A DNA stretch of 14,088 nucleotides from Fodinibacter sp045807225 (GTDB lineage Bacteria > Actinomycetota > Actinomycetes > Actinomycetales > Dermatophilaceae), in NCBI GenBank assembly GCA_045807225.1, contig JBJMHU010000177.1:1-14088 (forward strand). Direction: 5' to 3'. The notes beneath the pieces are model-generated. The model had not been told where the DNA came from. It worked only from the letters and a program-made list of their open reading frames with translations, and ran no database searches. Position 1 is the stretch's first letter. Every line of letters starts with the position of its first letter. The position numbers were made by a program, and so were the translations under genes. Shown in pieces: positions 14,079 through 14,088 of the stretch.

Positions 14079-14086
14079 GGAGGGGA
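14079..14086 (+). promoter_or_regulatory. Probable ribosome binding site of a gene starting just past the window edge
   Basis: GGAGGGGA ends 2 bases before the window edge, at a distance where a start codon would fall just outside. A TANNNT box (TACGGT) stands at 14019-14024. A GTG at 14036 is open to the edge, but its short translation is Arg-rich and looks like chance. In M. tuberculosis an amidohydrolase-like gene follows ffh, which is only a hint here. Confidence 0.35.
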
Positions 14087-14088
14087 CC

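Noticed and set aside
14036..14088. GTG-started frame running off the right edge
   Set aside because: Only 17 codons are visible, Arg-rich and with no good ribosome binding site. The GGAGGGGA at the edge points to a start outside the window.

Overview
The window reads as a chromosomal segment of a high-GC actinobacterium, most likely of the order Micrococcales and close to Intrasporangiaceae-type genera. That placement is inferred from base composition, protein style, GTG starts and gene order; no search was run. The core order smc, ftsY, amtB, glnK, glnD, ffh matches the order known from Mycobacterium tuberculosis. Two extra blocks sit inside it: lepB, a small membrane protein and an M13 peptidase between smc and ftsY; and a heme oxidase plus a radical SAM enzyme between ftsY and amtB. 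I see no transposase, integrase, CRISPR array, tRNA or rRNA.

Layout. 1-678 is the 3' end of smc. It faces lepB (721-1431, minus strand), which appears to be a leaderless gene. A 78-residue single-pass membrane protein follows (1504-1740), then an intact M13 zinc metallopeptidase (1811-3763) and ftsY (3836-5044). The gap 5045-5265 holds a cluster of related inverted and direct repeats. hemG/cgoX (5266-6750) overlaps a radical SAM/SPASM gene (6747-7892) by ATGA; a 9-bp-stem hairpin closes this pair. A nitrogen block follows: a GlnR-like operator (7986-8023), amtB (8047-9453), glnK (9450-9788) and glnD (9791-12184). The gap 12185-12329 holds a hairpin and a three-copy 9-mer repeat, then an apparent leaderless promoter for ffh (12330-13922). 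The last 166 bases carry two hairpins and, at the very edge, a Shine-Dalgarno-like run that suggests a gene starting just outside.

How the genes work together. FtsY and Ffh are receptor and GTPase of the signal recognition particle, and LepB cleaves exported proteins on the far side of the membrane. AmtB, GlnK and GlnD form the ammonium sensing unit: GlnD modifies GlnK, and GlnK gates AmtB. HemG/CgoX makes the porphyrin used for heme, and the radical SAM enzyme overlapping it resembles the AhbD/NirJ/PqqE group. The most interesting point is this coupling. It suggests, but does not show, an oxygen-independent step late in heme synthesis or another porphyrin-linked modification. Most of the window is ordinary housekeeping, and the stronger novelty candidates are the heme pair and the two structured intergenic repeats.
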